From positions 1 to 64,000 of the forward strand of contig NZ_AWXZ01000035.1 of NCBI RefSeq assembly GCF_000496075.1: a stretch of DNA of 64,000 bases, read 5' to 3'. The position numbers were made by a program, and so were the translations under genes. Positions 26,620 to 35,919 of this stretch are shown one piece after another. Below the pieces are notes generated by a model that was given only the letters and a program-made list of their open reading frames with translations, was not told where the DNA came from and ran no database searches. Position 1 is the stretch's first letter. Each line of letters starts with the position of its first letter. Source of the DNA: Lutibaculum baratangense AMV1 (GTDB lineage: Bacteria > Pseudomonadota > Alphaproteobacteria > Rhizobiales > Tepidamorphaceae).

Positions 26620-27345
26620 ATGGGGCGTGTGGCACTCGTGACGGGAGGAACGCGCGGGATCGGCGCGGCGATCTCGAAGGCGCTGAAGGCTGCGGGCTAC
26701 GCCGTCGCGGCGAGCTATGCCGGCAACACCGAGAAGGCGAACGCCTTCGCGGAGGAGACGGGCGTTCCCGTCTTCCAGTGGGATGTCGCGGACCCGCAGG
26801 CCTGCGCGGCCGGCATCGCCGAGGTGGAAGGGAAGCTCGGACCGGTCGAGATCCTCGTGAACAACGCCGGCATCACGCGCGACGGCATGTTCCACAAGAT
26901 GAGCCACGACAACTGGAAGGCGGTCATCGACACCAATCTCGGCTCGCTCTTCAACATGTGCCGCCCGGTCTGGGAGGGCATGCGCGAGCGCGGCTTCGGC
27001 CGCATCGTGAACATCTCCTCGATCAACGGCCAGAAGGGCCAGATGGGCCAGGTCAACTACTCCGCCGCGAAGGCCGGCGAGATCGGCTTCACGAAGGCGC
27101 TCGCGCAGGAGGGCGCCCGCAAGGGCATCACCGTCAACGCGATCTGCCCCGGCTATATCGGCACCGAGATGGTGCGCGCGGTGCCGCAGGACGTGCTCGA
27201 CAAGCAGATCATCCCGCAGATTCCCGTGGGACGCCTCGGCGAGCCGGAGGAGATCGCGAGATGCGTCGTCTTCCTCGTCTCCGACGAGGCTGGCTTCATC
27301 ACCGGCTCGACGCTCAGCGCCAATGGCGGCCAGTACCTCGCCTGA
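26620..27345 (+). CDS. phaB: Acetoacetyl-CoA reductase
   Basis: 241 aa short-chain reductase that converts acetoacetyl-CoA to (R)-3-hydroxybutyryl-CoA with NADPH. The cofactor motif TGGTRGIG is at 8-15, NNAGITRDGMFHKM is typical of PhaB, and catalytic Ser134, Tyr147 and Lys151 are present (NYSAAK). The C-terminus GFITGSTLSANGGQYL matches the family. GAAGGAAGG upstream supports ATG 26620. No PHB synthase (phaC) gene is in this window. Confidence 0.95.
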   Translation: MGRVALVTGGTRGIGAAISKALKAAGYAVAASYAGNTEKANAFAEETGVPVFQWDVADPQACAAGIAEVEGKLGPVEILVNNAGITRDGMFHKMSHDNWKAVIDTNLGSLFNMCRPVWEGMRERGFGRIVNISSINGQKGQMGQVNYSAAKAGEIGFTKALAQEGARKGITVNAICPGYIGTEMVRAVPQDVLDKQIIPQIPVGRLGEPEEIARCVVFLVSDEAGFITGSTLSANGGQYLA

Positions 27346-27472
27346 CGCGCGTCCGCGGCGACGGCGGAGGCAGGCCTTCCCGGCACGTGCCGCCCTTGCG
27401 TCGCGGCGCGAGCCGTCGCACATCCCGTGCGGCGCCCGACGCGGCGCACGGATCTCTTGAGGAGTATCGAGC

Positions 27473-28333
27473 ATGAGCGTCTCGGCCGAGGCTAGGGCGA
27501 TCACGCCTCCAGACATCGCGGCACGGAAGGGCGGCACGCCGATCGTGTCGCTGACCGCCTACACGACGCCCGTCGCCAAGTTGGTCGACCCGCATTGCGA
27601 GGTGGTGCTGGTGGGGGACAGCGTCGGCATGGTGATGCACGGCCTGCCGTCGACGCTGGGCGTCACGCTCGACATGATGATCATGCACGGGCAGGCCGTG
27701 CGGCGCGGCGTGGAGCGGGCGCTCCTCGTCATCGACATGCCGTTCGGCACGTACGAGGAGGGACCCGAGCAGGCGTTCCGCAACGCCGCCCGCGTGATGG
27801 CCGAGACCGGCTGCGGCGCGGTGAAGCTCGAGGGCGGCGAGGCGATGGCCGAGACGATCCGCTTCCTCACCGCCCGCGGCGTGCCGGTGATGGCCCATGT
27901 CGGGCTGACGCCGCAGGCGGTGAACGCCTTCGGCGGCTACAAGGTGCAGGGGCGCGGCGCGGACGCCGAGCGTGTCTATCGCGACGCCGTCGCGGTGGCC
28001 GAGGCTGGCGCGTTCTCCGTCGTGCTCGAGAAGATGACGGATCCGCTCGCCCGCCGGATCACCGAGGAGATCGCCATCCCGACGATCGGCATCGGCGCCT
28101 CGGCGTCCTGCGACGGCCAGGTTCTCGTCATCGACGACATGCTCGGCATGTTCACCGATTTCCGGCCGAAATTCGTGAAGCGCTACGCCGAGCTCGGGCA
28201 GGTCGCGGGCGAGGCGATCGAGGCCTTCGCCCGCGAGGTCAGGGAACGCCGCTTCCCTGCCGCCGAGCATGTCTTCGGCGACGTGCCGAAGGCGGTCGAT
28301 CCCGCGCCCAGGTCGGCGGGCGGAGGCGGCTGA
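27473..28333 (+). CDS. panB: 3-methyl-2-oxobutanoate hydroxymethyltransferase
   Basis: 286 aa, first step of pantothenate synthesis: adds a hydroxymethyl group from methylenetetrahydrofolate to ketoisovalerate. Signatures: [44 protein letters not shown] and [14 protein letters not shown] just upstream supports ATG 27473. The stop is two bases before the panC GTG, so the pair forms an operon. Confidence 0.96.
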   Translation: MSVSAEARAITPPDIAARKGGTPIVSLTAYTTPVAKLVDPHCEVVLVGDSVGMVMHGLPSTLGVTLDMMIMHGQAVRRGVERALLVIDMPFGTYEEGPEQAFRNAARVMAETGCGAVKLEGGEAMAETIRFLTARGVPVMAHVGLTPQAVNAFGGYKVQGRGADAERVYRDAVAVAEAGAFSVVLEKMTDPLARRITEEIAIPTIGIGASASCDGQVLVIDDMLGMFTDFRPKFVKRYAELGQVAGEAIEAFAREVRERRFPAAEHVFGDVPKAVDPAPRSAGGGG

Positions 28334-28335
28334 GA

Positions 28336-29205
28336 GTGAGCCTCGAGACGGTTCGCGACGTCGCCGCCCTGAGGGAGCGCGTGGCGGCGTGGCACGGGCG
28401 CGGGGAGCGCGTGGCCCTCGTGCCGACGATGGGAGCGCTGCACGACGGTCACCTGAGCCTCGTGCGCGCCGCCCGCAGCAGGGCGGAGCGGGTCGTGGTG
28501 ACCCTGTTCGTGAACCCGAAGCAGTTCAACAGCCGGAGCGACCTCGACGCCTATCCGCGGACGGAGGAGGAGGACCGGGCGAAGCTCGCGCCGCTCGACG
28601 TCGACCTGCTCTACGCCCCCGGTGCCGAAGAGATCTATCCCCCGGGCTTCGCCACGACCGTCTCGGTGAGCGGCGTCAGCGAGGGACTTTGCGGCGCCTA
28701 CCGCCCCGGTCATTTCGACGGGGTCGCGACGGTGGTCGCGAAGCTCTTCCTGCAGTCGCAGACGGACATCGCCGTCTTCGGCGAGAAGGATTTCCAGCAG
28801 CTCCACGTGATCAGGCGCATGGCGCGCGATCTCGACATACCCATCGAGATCGTCGGCTGCCCGACGATCCGCGAGCCGGACGGCCTCGCGCTCTCGTCCC
28901 GGAACGTGAGGCTGTCGGCGAGGGAGCGCGAGGTGGCGCCCCGGCTGGCGGCGGCGCTGCACAGGGCGGCGCGCAGGATCGCGGACGGGGAGGATCCCGG
29001 CCCCGTCATCGCCGACGAGCGGTCGCAACTCGCGAACGCAGGCTTTCGCGAGGTCGAGTATTTCGAGCTGCGCGCCGCCGACGACCTCGCGCCCTTGCAG
29101 CGGGCCGACCGTCCCGGCCAGCTCCTCGCCGCCGTGTGGCTCGGCGAGACGCGGCTCATCGACAACGTGCCGGTGCCGGCGGCGGCCGGCGCCTCTCCCG
29201 GCTGA
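28336..29205 (+). CDS. panC: Pantothenate synthetase (pantoate-beta-alanine ligase)
   Basis: 289 aa from GTG 28336, two bases after panB. Signatures: VPTMGALHDGHLSLVRAA (ATP-binding HxGH type), VTLFVNPKQF, YRPGHFDGVATVV, FGEKDFQQL and LSSRN. It joins pantoate to beta-alanine with ATP. The GTG start is backed by GAGAG directly upstream and by the family's usual N-terminus (ETVRDVAALRERV). Confidence 0.96.
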   Translation: MSLETVRDVAALRERVAAWHGRGERVALVPTMGALHDGHLSLVRAARSRAERVVVTLFVNPKQFNSRSDLDAYPRTEEEDRAKLAPLDVDLLYAPGAEEIYPPGFATTVSVSGVSEGLCGAYRPGHFDGVATVVAKLFLQSQTDIAVFGEKDFQQLHVIRRMARDLDIPIEIVGCPTIREPDGLALSSRNVRLSAREREVAPRLAAALHRAARRIADGEDPGPVIADERSQLANAGFREVEYFELRAADDLAPLQRADRPGQLLAAVWLGETRLIDNVPVPAAAGASPG

Positions 29206-29310
29206 CTCGGGCACGGCCGCGGCGGATTTCCCGGTTCAGGCGGTGGCGGTCCACGGAAGCGGGACCCATATGGCATCTTGCCCCGCACACTTCCACGGAA
29301 CAGCCGCCCC

Positions 29311-30261
29311 ATGACCATGTACCTCCTGATCGTCGCCGGCCTCGTCCTCCTGTTCGTCGGAGGCGAGGCGCTGGTCCGGGGGGCGGTGCTCCTTGCCCTG
29401 CGCCTCGGCGTGACGCCGCTCGTCGTCGGGCTGACGGTCGTCGGCTTCGGAACCTCGGCGCCCGAGCTCGCGACGAGCATCAGTGCCGCGCTGTCCGGCG
29501 CGCCCGGCATCGCGCTCGGCAACGTGGTCGGCTCGAACATCGCGAACGTGCTGCTGATCCTCGGCCTGACCGTCGTCGTGACCCCCATGATCTGCGACGG
29601 GCGCACGGCGATACGCGACGGGCTCCTGATGGTCGGGTCGGGCGTCCTTCTCGCGGGGCTCGCGCTCGGCGGGGTGATCGGCCGGGTCGAGGGGACGATC
29701 CTCGTCCTCGCCCTCGCCGGCTACCTCGTCTATGTCTGGCGCTCCGAGAAGCGGAAGGTGGAGCGGGGCGAGCCTGCGGAAGGCGACGACCAGCCGACGC
29801 CCGAGCCGGGCCTCGGACCGAAACTGAAGGAGGCCGGTTTCCTGCTCGGGGGCCTTGCCGGCGTGGTGCTGGGCGGGCAACTGCTCGTCACGGGGGCGAT
29901 CGAACTCGCGGAGACCTTCGGGGTCTCCGACACGCTGATCGGCCTGACGATCGTCGCCATCGGCACGTCGCTGCCGGAGCTCGCGACATCGATCAGCGCG
30001 GCGATCCGCAAGCAGCCGGAGATCGCTTACGGCAACGTCGTCGGATCGAACGTCTTCAACCTGCTCGGCATCGCCGGCGTGACGGCCATGACACATCCGC
30101 TGCAGGTGTCACCGGAGCTGCTCGCCTTCGACATACCGTTCGTGATCGGCGTGATGGCGGTGATGGCCCTGATGGCCTTCACGGGCCGGGGGCTGAGCCG
30201 CACGGAAGGCGGCGTCCTTCTCGCCGCCTATGCCGGCTACATGACCTTCCTGATCGTCTGA
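29311..30261 (+). CDS. CaCA-family calcium/sodium antiporter
   Basis: 316 aa inner-membrane exchanger of about ten helices. Two inverted alpha-repeats are clear: GFGTSAPELATS with GNVVGSNIAN in the first half, and AIGTSLPELATS with GNVVGSNVFN in the second. A charged cytoplasmic loop lies around residues 145-175. It is similar to E. coli YrbG. It exchanges Na+ or H+ for Ca2+ by family. ATG 29311 is chosen because the first helix begins there. Confidence 0.92.
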   Translation: MTMYLLIVAGLVLLFVGGEALVRGAVLLALRLGVTPLVVGLTVVGFGTSAPELATSISAALSGAPGIALGNVVGSNIANVLLILGLTVVVTPMICDGRTAIRDGLLMVGSGVLLAGLALGGVIGRVEGTILVLALAGYLVYVWRSEKRKVERGEPAEGDDQPTPEPGLGPKLKEAGFLLGGLAGVVLGGQLLVTGAIELAETFGVSDTLIGLTIVAIGTSLPELATSISAAIRKQPEIAYGNVVGSNVFNLLGIAGVTAMTHPLQVSPELLAFDIPFVIGVMAVMALMAFTGRGLSRTEGGVLLAAYAGYMTFLIV

Positions 30262-30263
30262 CC

Positions 30264-30707
30264 TCACGCCCCGGGGCGCCAGTCGGGCGGAGCCATCTCG
30301 AACCCGTCGAACTCGAAGCCCGGCGCCACGGTGCAGCCGACGAGCGTCCATCGCCCCAGTGTTCGGGCTCTCTGCCACCCGTCCTTCGGAATGACGAGCT
30401 GCGGCCGTTCGCCCGCCACGAGGTCGGGACCGAGGAGATGGACCCCCTCCGTCTCGCCGTCGGCGGAGGTCTTGAGCTCCAGCGGCGCGCCGGCGTGATA
30501 GTGCCAGATCTCGACGGCGTCGACCCTGTGCCAGTGCGAGAACTCGCCCTCCGCGAGGAGGTAGTAGATCGCGGTCGAGCGGGCGCGGCCGTCGTGGCCG
30601 GTGCCGTCCCTGAAGGTCTCGCGGAAATGGCCGCCTTCGGGGTGGGGGTCGAGGCCGAGCATCTCGACGACCTCGCCCGCCGTCAGCATGTTCATATCGC
30701 CCGACAT
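30264..30707 (-). CDS. Cupin (DUF985) protein
   Basis: 147 aa double-stranded beta-helix protein of the Cupin_5/DUF985 family. Seen: HPEGGHFRETFRD, STAIYYLL, HWHRVDAVEIWHYHAG with putative metal-binding histidines, LVIPKDGWQRAR and VGCTVAPGFEFDGFEM. Function in the family is unsettled. The start lies two bases after the gloB stop, so it is the second gene of that operon. Confidence 0.9.
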   Translation of the reverse strand: MSGDMNMLTAGEVVEMLGLDPHPEGGHFRETFRDGTGHDGRARSTAIYYLLAEGEFSHWHRVDAVEIWHYHAGAPLELKTSADGETEGVHLLGPDLVAGERPQLVIPKDGWQRARTLGRWTLVGCTVAPGFEFDGFEMAPPDWRPGA

Positions 30708-30708
30708 G

Positions 30709-31479
30709 TCAGAACGCGTCCTTCCGCCTGCGGATCTCGGCGAAGACCTTCGCCGGGTCGGCGCCCGTCATCCCGACGGCGTCCGCGACCTCCGGCCGGT
30801 CGGCGCGCATGAACGGGTTGGCGAGGAGCTCTCCCCCGATCGTCGTGGGCAGGGTCGGCTCTCCCTCCGAGCGCTTCCGGTTCGCCTCGTCGGCCCGCGC
30901 CTGCAGATGGTGGTTGTGGGGCTCGATCGTGAGCGCGAACTTCGCGTTCGCGACGGTGTACTCATGGCCGCAATAGACGAGCGTCTCCTTCGGGAGACGT
31001 GCGAGCTTCTGAAGCGACTCCCACATGTCCTCCATGGACCCGGTGAAGACCCGCCCGCAGCCGAGCGCGAAGAGCGTGTCGCCGGTGAAGACGACGTCGG
31101 CTTCCGGAAAGTACCAGGTGGCCGGCGCCGTGGTGTGGCCGGGGGTCTCGATGATCTCCGCCGTCAGCCCGCCGAACGCGTAGCGGTCGCCGTGGGCCAC
31201 GGTGTCGTCGATGCCGGGAATGCTGTCGGCCTCGCCCTTCGGGCCGACGACGCGGCAGCCGAACCGCGCCTTCACCGCCTCGATGCCCTGCACGTGATCG
31301 GCGTGGCTGTGGGTGACGAGGATATGCGTGAGGTCCCAGCCGGCCGCCTCCGCGGCCTCGATCACGGCCGTGCCGTCGGGCGCGTCGATCGCCGCCGCGG
31401 CGCCGGAGTCGAGCTCCTTGATCAGCACGCCATAATTGTCGCTCAGACAGGGAAACATTCTGATGTCGAGACGGGCCAT
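30709..31479 (-). CDS. gloB: Hydroxyacylglutathione hydrolase (glyoxalase II)
   Basis: 256 aa. The binuclear-zinc motif THSHADH lies at 56-62, with ETPGHTTAP, FTGDTLFALGCGR and YCGHEYT as further ligand segments. The C-terminal domain has the substrate-binding NRKRSEGEPTLPTTIGGEL. It hydrolyses S-lactoylglutathione to lactate and glutathione for methylglyoxal detoxification. It is divergent from the methyltransferase gene, a frequent arrangement in alphaproteobacteria. Confidence 0.94.
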   Translation of the reverse strand: MARLDIRMFPCLSDNYGVLIKELDSGAAAAIDAPDGTAVIEAAEAAGWDLTHILVTHSHADHVQGIEAVKARFGCRVVGPKGEADSIPGIDDTVAHGDRYAFGGLTAEIIETPGHTTAPATWYFPEADVVFTGDTLFALGCGRVFTGSMEDMWESLQKLARLPKETLVYCGHEYTVANAKFALTIEPHNHHLQARADEANRKRSEGEPTLPTTIGGELLANPFMRADRPEVADAVGMTGADPAKVFAEIRRRKDAF

Positions 31480-31581
31480 CGCGTGCTGAACCTCCTGTTA
31501 TGATGATGGGAGCTATATGGCTCACTTGGTCCGCCACTGACCAGCGTCAAGGCGGACAGGTCCTGGGAGAAGTGCCGGCGA

Positions 31582-32376
31582 ATGCACGTGGACATCATCG
31601 ATCTGCGCGAGTTCTACGGAACGATGCTGGGCCAGATCGCGCGGCGCCTGGTGCAGCAGCGCATGGAGCACCTGCTGCCGGCCCGCGATGCGGGCGTCGT
31701 CGTCGGCCTCGGCTATGCGACGCCCTATCTCGGCCTGCTGCGGGACCGGGCCGAGCGGGTGCTGGCCTTCATGCCGGCCCGCCAGGGCGTGGTGCGGTGG
31801 CCGAGCGACCGCAAATGCCGCGCGGCGCTCGTCGACGAGACACGCCTGCCGATGGGTGACGGAACGGTCGACCTCCTGATCATGGTCCACTGCCTGGAGA
31901 TGAGCGACAGTGCCTCGGAGCTTCTCCACGAGGCGCGGCGGGTGCTGGCCGGCGGCGGCCGCCTGATCGTCGCCGTACCCTACCGCCGCGGCCTGTGGTC
32001 GCGCTTCGAGCACACGCCCTTCGGCTACGGCCACCCCTACAGCCGCTCGCAGCTCGTGAGGCTCCTGCGCGAGACGCAGTTCACGCCGGCGCGCTGGCAG
32101 GAGGCTCTGTGGCTCCCCCCCTTCCGCCACCGGTTCCTGATCCGGTCGCTCGGCGTCCTCGAGCGGCTCGGCGCATGGTTGGCGATGCCGCCGGGGCTCG
32201 TGATGGTCGAGGCGACGAAGCAGGTCCAGGCGGCGATCCCGATCAAGCCGAAGCGGGCGCGCAACCTGCGGCCCGTCCTCGTCGGCGAGCCGGCGGCGAG
32301 TGCCCGGCTGGAGATGCCGAACGTGGAGAGCGACGACCAGCCCGCGCGGGGCGTGCTCAGCCGTCGAGCGCCTTGA
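31582..32376 (+). CDS. Class I SAM-dependent methyltransferase
   Basis: 264 aa. A Rossmann-type methyltransferase: motif I region VVVGLGYATPYL (weak), the acidic loop RLPMGDGTVDLLIMVHCLE, and VLAGGGRLIVAVPYRRGLWSR. The C-terminal third is basic and extended (KPKRARNLRP). The substrate is unknown; conserved pairing with gloB is a known context without an assigned role. Its 3' end overlaps the convergent TPR gene by 20 bases. Confidence 0.8.
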   Translation: MHVDIIDLREFYGTMLGQIARRLVQQRMEHLLPARDAGVVVGLGYATPYLGLLRDRAERVLAFMPARQGVVRWPSDRKCRAALVDETRLPMGDGTVDLLIMVHCLEMSDSASELLHEARRVLAGGGRLIVAVPYRRGLWSRFEHTPFGYGHPYSRSQLVRLLRETQFTPARWQEALWLPPFRHRFLIRSLGVLERLGAWLAMPPGLVMVEATKQVQAAIPIKPKRARNLRPVLVGEPAASARLEMPNVESDDQPARGVLSRRAP

Positions 32377-33133
32377 GCTGCTTCCAGTTGTCGGGCTGGC
32401 TGACCATCTGCCTGAGAAAGTCGGTGTTCGCCTTGGCCTGGGCCGGGGCGAGGTCCTGCCGCGCGAGCTCTTCGGCCTCCTTGAAGCGGCCCTGCAGGCC
32501 GAGCACGAGCGCGAGGTTCTGGCGCACCTGCTGCGTGGCGGCCGGCTGTGCCGCAGCCTTGCGCAGGACGGCCTCCGCCTCCTTCAGGTCGCGGGAGAGC
32601 GCGTAGGAGAGGCCGAGATTGGCGAGCGTCCCGGGGTCGTCCGGCTTCAGCGCCAGCGCCCGCTGGTAGTTCGCACGCGCCTCGTCTTGCCGGCCGAGCT
32701 GGTCGAGAGCCGCGCCGCGCGCCGAGTAGAGGGCGCTCGAGCGCTCGCCGGCCTGCTCCGCCTTTTCGAGCGCAGGCAGGGCGTCGCTCGGCCGCCCCTC
32801 GCGCAGGACGGCGCGGCCGTAGGCGGAGAGGAGGGGGCCGTCGTTCGGCTTGTGCTGCATCGTGTTCTCGAGCACGCGCAGCGCGTCGCTGTTGCGTCCC
32901 ATGGATTGCAGCGAGGAGGCGAAGGCGACGGCGAGGCCGGCGTTTTTCTGGTCCTTGCGGTAGCGCCGCGACAGGTCTTCCGCCTGCGCCGTGGAGGCGG
33001 TCGCCGCACCAGCCGTCGCGGCCGCGGATTTTCCGATCGAGCCCGTGTGGAGCTCCTTGCTGTTGCAGCCCGCGAGCGCCAGGCCGAGCGCTGCCGAGGT
33101 GGCAGCGATGCGGAGGAAGGCGGAAATCCTCAT
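32357..33133 (-). CDS. TPR-repeat lipoprotein (TadD-like)
   Basis: 258 aa. The signal peptide has the lipobox LALAGC at about 18-23, a low-complexity Ala/Thr linker follows, and then at least four tetratricopeptide repeats (GRNSDALRVLENTMQHKPND, GRQDEARANYQRALALKPDD, RDLKEAEAVLRKAA, GRFKEAEELARQDLAP). It resembles TadD-type assembly lipoproteins, but no tad/flp pilus genes are near, so the partner is unknown. It is anchored in the outer or inner membrane, facing the periplasm. Confidence 0.85.
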   Translation of the reverse strand: MRISAFLRIAATSAALGLALAGCNSKELHTGSIGKSAAATAGAATASTAQAEDLSRRYRKDQKNAGLAVAFASSLQSMGRNSDALRVLENTMQHKPNDGPLLSAYGRAVLREGRPSDALPALEKAEQAGERSSALYSARGAALDQLGRQDEARANYQRALALKPDDPGTLANLGLSYALSRDLKEAEAVLRKAAAQPAATQQVRQNLALVLGLQGRFKEAEELARQDLAPAQAKANTDFLRQMVSQPDNWKQLKALDG

Positions 33134-33249
33134 GGTTTGATATATGCTCCCCTGTATCGAGCCGGCGCAGCGCGTCGCAGGGCTCGATCCAGCAATAGCC
33201 CGTTAACCCTAACGGTGCGTTAAGCAGCAATCGTGGAGAGGAAAGCGCC

Positions 33250-34632
33250 GTGGAAGCCAGTCTGCTGCCGCGCGAGCAGTGTGAGGATGCCCTGCCTGTC
33301 CGTCTGGTCGGGAAGGGCGAGCTCGAAGCGGCCACGAGCGGCCTGGACCGGGTCGCCGCCGCCTATCTCGACGCCATCGGCTACGAACCGTCGGCCGGGC
33401 GCGTCGCGCTGCTGCCGGGGGGCGACGGGCGTCCGGTCTGCGCGCTTCTGGGGACCGGGACCAGCGAGGGAAGCGAGCGCGCCTTTTTCGCCGGCCGTTT
33501 GGCGACGGAACTTCCCGCCGGCCGCTATAGGCTCGAGAATGTGGGCGATCACGCGGAGCTGTCTGCGCTCGCCTTCGTTCTCGGCGGCTACGTGTTCGAC
33601 CGGTACAGGCGCGTGACGCGCAAGGACGTGCGGCTGCACGTGCCGGAGGGGGTGGAGCCGAAGGACGTCATGGCGATCGCCGACGGCGTCTTCCTCGCGC
33701 GTGACCTGATCAACACCCCCTCGAGCGACATGGGCCCCGAAGAGCTCGAAACGGCGGCGCGCGACCTCGCGGCACGTCACGGTGCCGCCGTGGAGGTGGT
33801 GACGGGGGAGGCGCTCCTCGAGGCGAACCTGCCGATGGTCCACGCCGTGGGACGGGCGAGCACGCGGGCGCCCCGCCTCATCGACCTGCGGTGGGGGGAT
33901 CCGGACGCGCGTGCCGTCACCATCGTCGGCAAGGGCGTCTGCTTCGACACGGGCGGGCTCGACATCAAGCCGCATGCCGGCATGCTCCTGATGAAGAAGG
34001 ACATGGGTGGCGCCGCGGCCGCCCTCGGCCTCGCGCACATGATCATGGCGACAGGCCTCAACCTGCGCCTGCGGGTCCTCATACCCGCCGTCGAGAACGC
34101 CATCTCCGGCAACGCCTTCCGTCCCGGAGACGTGCTCCGGAGCCGCGCCGGCATCACGGTCGAGGTCGGCAACACCGACGCCGAGGGGCGCCTTATCCTG
34201 GCCGACGCGCTGACGCTCGCGGAGGAGGAAGAGCCGGGGCTGCTCCTCGACTTCGCGACGCTGACGGGCGCCGCCCGCGTGGCCCTCGGGCCCGACATCC
34301 CGCCGTTCTTCACCCGCCACGACGGTCTCGCCGCGGCGCTGATGGGTGAGGCCCAGGAGGCGGGCGATCCCATCTGGCGCCTGCCGCTGTGGACGCCTTA
34401 CGAGCGCATGCTCAAGAGCAAGGTCGCCGACACCGACAACACCGGACAGGGCGGCTTCGCCGGCTCGATCACCGCGGCCCTGTTCCTGTCGCGCTTCGTG
34501 TCGCCCCGCACCCAGTGGGCGCACTTCGACATCTACGGCTGGAACCCGACGCAGAACCCCGTCTGCCCGGAGGGTGGCGAGGCGCAGGCCATACGCACCG
34601 TGTTCTCGTTGCTCAGGAAGAGCAGAATTTGA
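33250..34632 (+). CDS. Leucyl aminopeptidase (M17 family)
   Basis: 460 aa from GTG 33250. Di-metal ligands are all present: Lys228 and Asp233 (VGKGVCFDTGG), Asp251 (KKDMGG), Asp310 and Glu312 in NTDAEGRL (309-315). It removes N-terminal amino acids, and in alphaproteobacteria is often encoded next to an NlpC/P60 peptidase, as here. The N-terminal domain (1-160) is divergent, as usual for M17. Cytoplasmic. Confidence 0.92.
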   Translation: MEASLLPREQCEDALPVRLVGKGELEAATSGLDRVAAAYLDAIGYEPSAGRVALLPGGDGRPVCALLGTGTSEGSERAFFAGRLATELPAGRYRLENVGDHAELSALAFVLGGYVFDRYRRVTRKDVRLHVPEGVEPKDVMAIADGVFLARDLINTPSSDMGPEELETAARDLAARHGAAVEVVTGEALLEANLPMVHAVGRASTRAPRLIDLRWGDPDARAVTIVGKGVCFDTGGLDIKPHAGMLLMKKDMGGAAAALGLAHMIMATGLNLRLRVLIPAVENAISGNAFRPGDVLRSRAGITVEVGNTDAEGRLILADALTLAEEEEPGLLLDFATLTGAARVALGPDIPPFFTRHDGLAAALMGEAQEAGDPIWRLPLWTPYERMLKSKVADTDNTGQGGFAGSITAALFLSRFVSPRTQWAHFDIYGWNPTQNPVCPEGGEAQAIRTVFSLLRKSRI

Positions 34633-34705
34633 GGTTTTGGTGGCGGTGGCGCCGGCGCTCCGCTAAGGAAGTGACGAATTTTCGTGTCCCGAGACCCATA
34701 ACGCC

Positions 34706-35056
34706 ATGGCGATCACGATACGGCCGGCCCAGGCGGTCCGCCTCTGGCACGAGGTGGCGCTCGCTCTCGTCCTCGGTGGCGAGGACGATCTGTCGGTCCG
34801 CCAGGTCGCCGTGCTGCTGACCGTCTATCTCGAGCCCCCGCCGCACACGGTGAGGGGGCTCGCGGCGAAGCTCGGCGTCACGAAGCCCGTCATCACGCGC
34901 GCCCTCGATTCGCTGGGAGCGAAGGGGCTCGTCAGCCGTCGCCGGGACACCGCCGACCGGCGCAACGTATTCGTTCAGCGCACCGTGGAAGGCGCGCTCT
35001 TTCTCGAGAGGCTCGGCATCATGATCTCCGACAAGGCAAGGCAGGTGTCCCGATGA
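34706..35056 (+). CDS. MarR-family transcriptional regulator
   Basis: 116 aa winged-helix protein. The recognition region TVRGLAAKLGVTKPVITRALDSLGAKGLVSRRRDTADRRN shows the MarR helix-turn-helix and basic wing. It is short, with reduced dimerisation helices. Its stop overlaps the NlpC/P60 start by four bases (ATGA), so it may control that gene or the upstream aminopeptidase. The ligand is unknown. Confidence 0.85.
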   Translation: MAITIRPAQAVRLWHEVALALVLGGEDDLSVRQVAVLLTVYLEPPPHTVRGLAAKLGVTKPVITRALDSLGAKGLVSRRRDTADRRNVFVQRTVEGALFLERLGIMISDKARQVSR

Positions 35057-35901
35057 CCGCGCTCGATCCGAGGCTCCATGCGATCCGGCCCGACGCCGCC
35101 GACCGCGCGCTCGCCGGAGAGGTCGACCGGCCACGCTATCTCGACCCGGTGGCGAAGGTGGTAAGCGCGGCCAGCGCCTCTCTCCGCCGCGAGCCCCGTC
35201 CGGACAGCCGGCAGGACACCGAGCTTCTGCACGGGGAGCGGGTGAAGCTGTTCGAGGAGACGCCCGAAGGGTGGGCGTGGGTGCAGTCGGAGAGCGACGG
35301 CTATGTCGGCTGGTGCCCGGCGGGCGCGCTCGAGACGCCGGGCCCGGCGCCGACCCACCGCGTGGCGGCCCTGAGGACCTGGGTCTATCCCGGCCCGGAC
35401 CTGAAGATGCCGCCGCTCATGCTCGTGAGCCTGAATTCCGAGGTCGCGGTGCTGGACCTCGAGGGCGACTTCGCGCGCATCCCAGCCGGTTTCGTGTTCG
35501 CCCGCCACCTGCGTGCGCTCGACGATCCGCTCTGCGACTGGGTTGCCGTGGCGGAGCGCTTCGTCGGCACGCCCTATTACTGGGGCGGCCGGACGAGCCT
35601 CGGGCTCGACTGCTCGGCGCTCGTGCAGATGGCGATGGGGGCGTGCGGTCTCTCCTGCCCGCGCGACAGCGACATGCAGGAGAGGACGCTCGGGGCGCCG
35701 GTCGAGCCTGTCCCGACGGACGGGTGGCGGCGCGGCGATCTCGTCTTCTGGAAGGGGCACGTGGCGATCGCGCTCGGCGACGGCCGGCTGCTGCACGCGA
35801 ACGGCCACCACATGGACACGGTGATCGAGCCGGCAGGGACGGTCGTCGAGAGGATCCTCGCGAAGGAGGGCTGCCCCGTCAGCAGCGTCAGGCGGGTCTG
35901 A
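35053..35901 (+). CDS. NlpC/P60-family peptidase with N-terminal SH3-like domains
   Basis: 282 aa. The N-terminal 155 residues contain SH3b-like folds (GYVGWCPAGAL, VYPGPDLKMPPLMLVSLNS). The catalytic NlpC/P60 domain has Cys187 (GLDCSALVQ) and His236 (WKGHVAIALG), with His252 as the probable third residue. There is no signal peptide, so it probably cuts imported murein peptides such as gamma-D-Glu-mDAP bonds, which fits the neighbouring aminopeptidase. The start overlaps the MarR gene. Confidence 0.9.
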   Translation: MTALDPRLHAIRPDAADRALAGEVDRPRYLDPVAKVVSAASASLRREPRPDSRQDTELLHGERVKLFEETPEGWAWVQSESDGYVGWCPAGALETPGPAPTHRVAALRTWVYPGPDLKMPPLMLVSLNSEVAVLDLEGDFARIPAGFVFARHLRALDDPLCDWVAVAERFVGTPYYWGGRTSLGLDCSALVQMAMGACGLSCPRDSDMQERTLGAPVEPVPTDGWRRGDLVFWKGHVAIALGDGRLLHANGHHMDTVIEPAGTVVERILAKEGCPVSSVRRV

Positions 35902-35919
35902 CGGGGCGGTCGGTCATCC

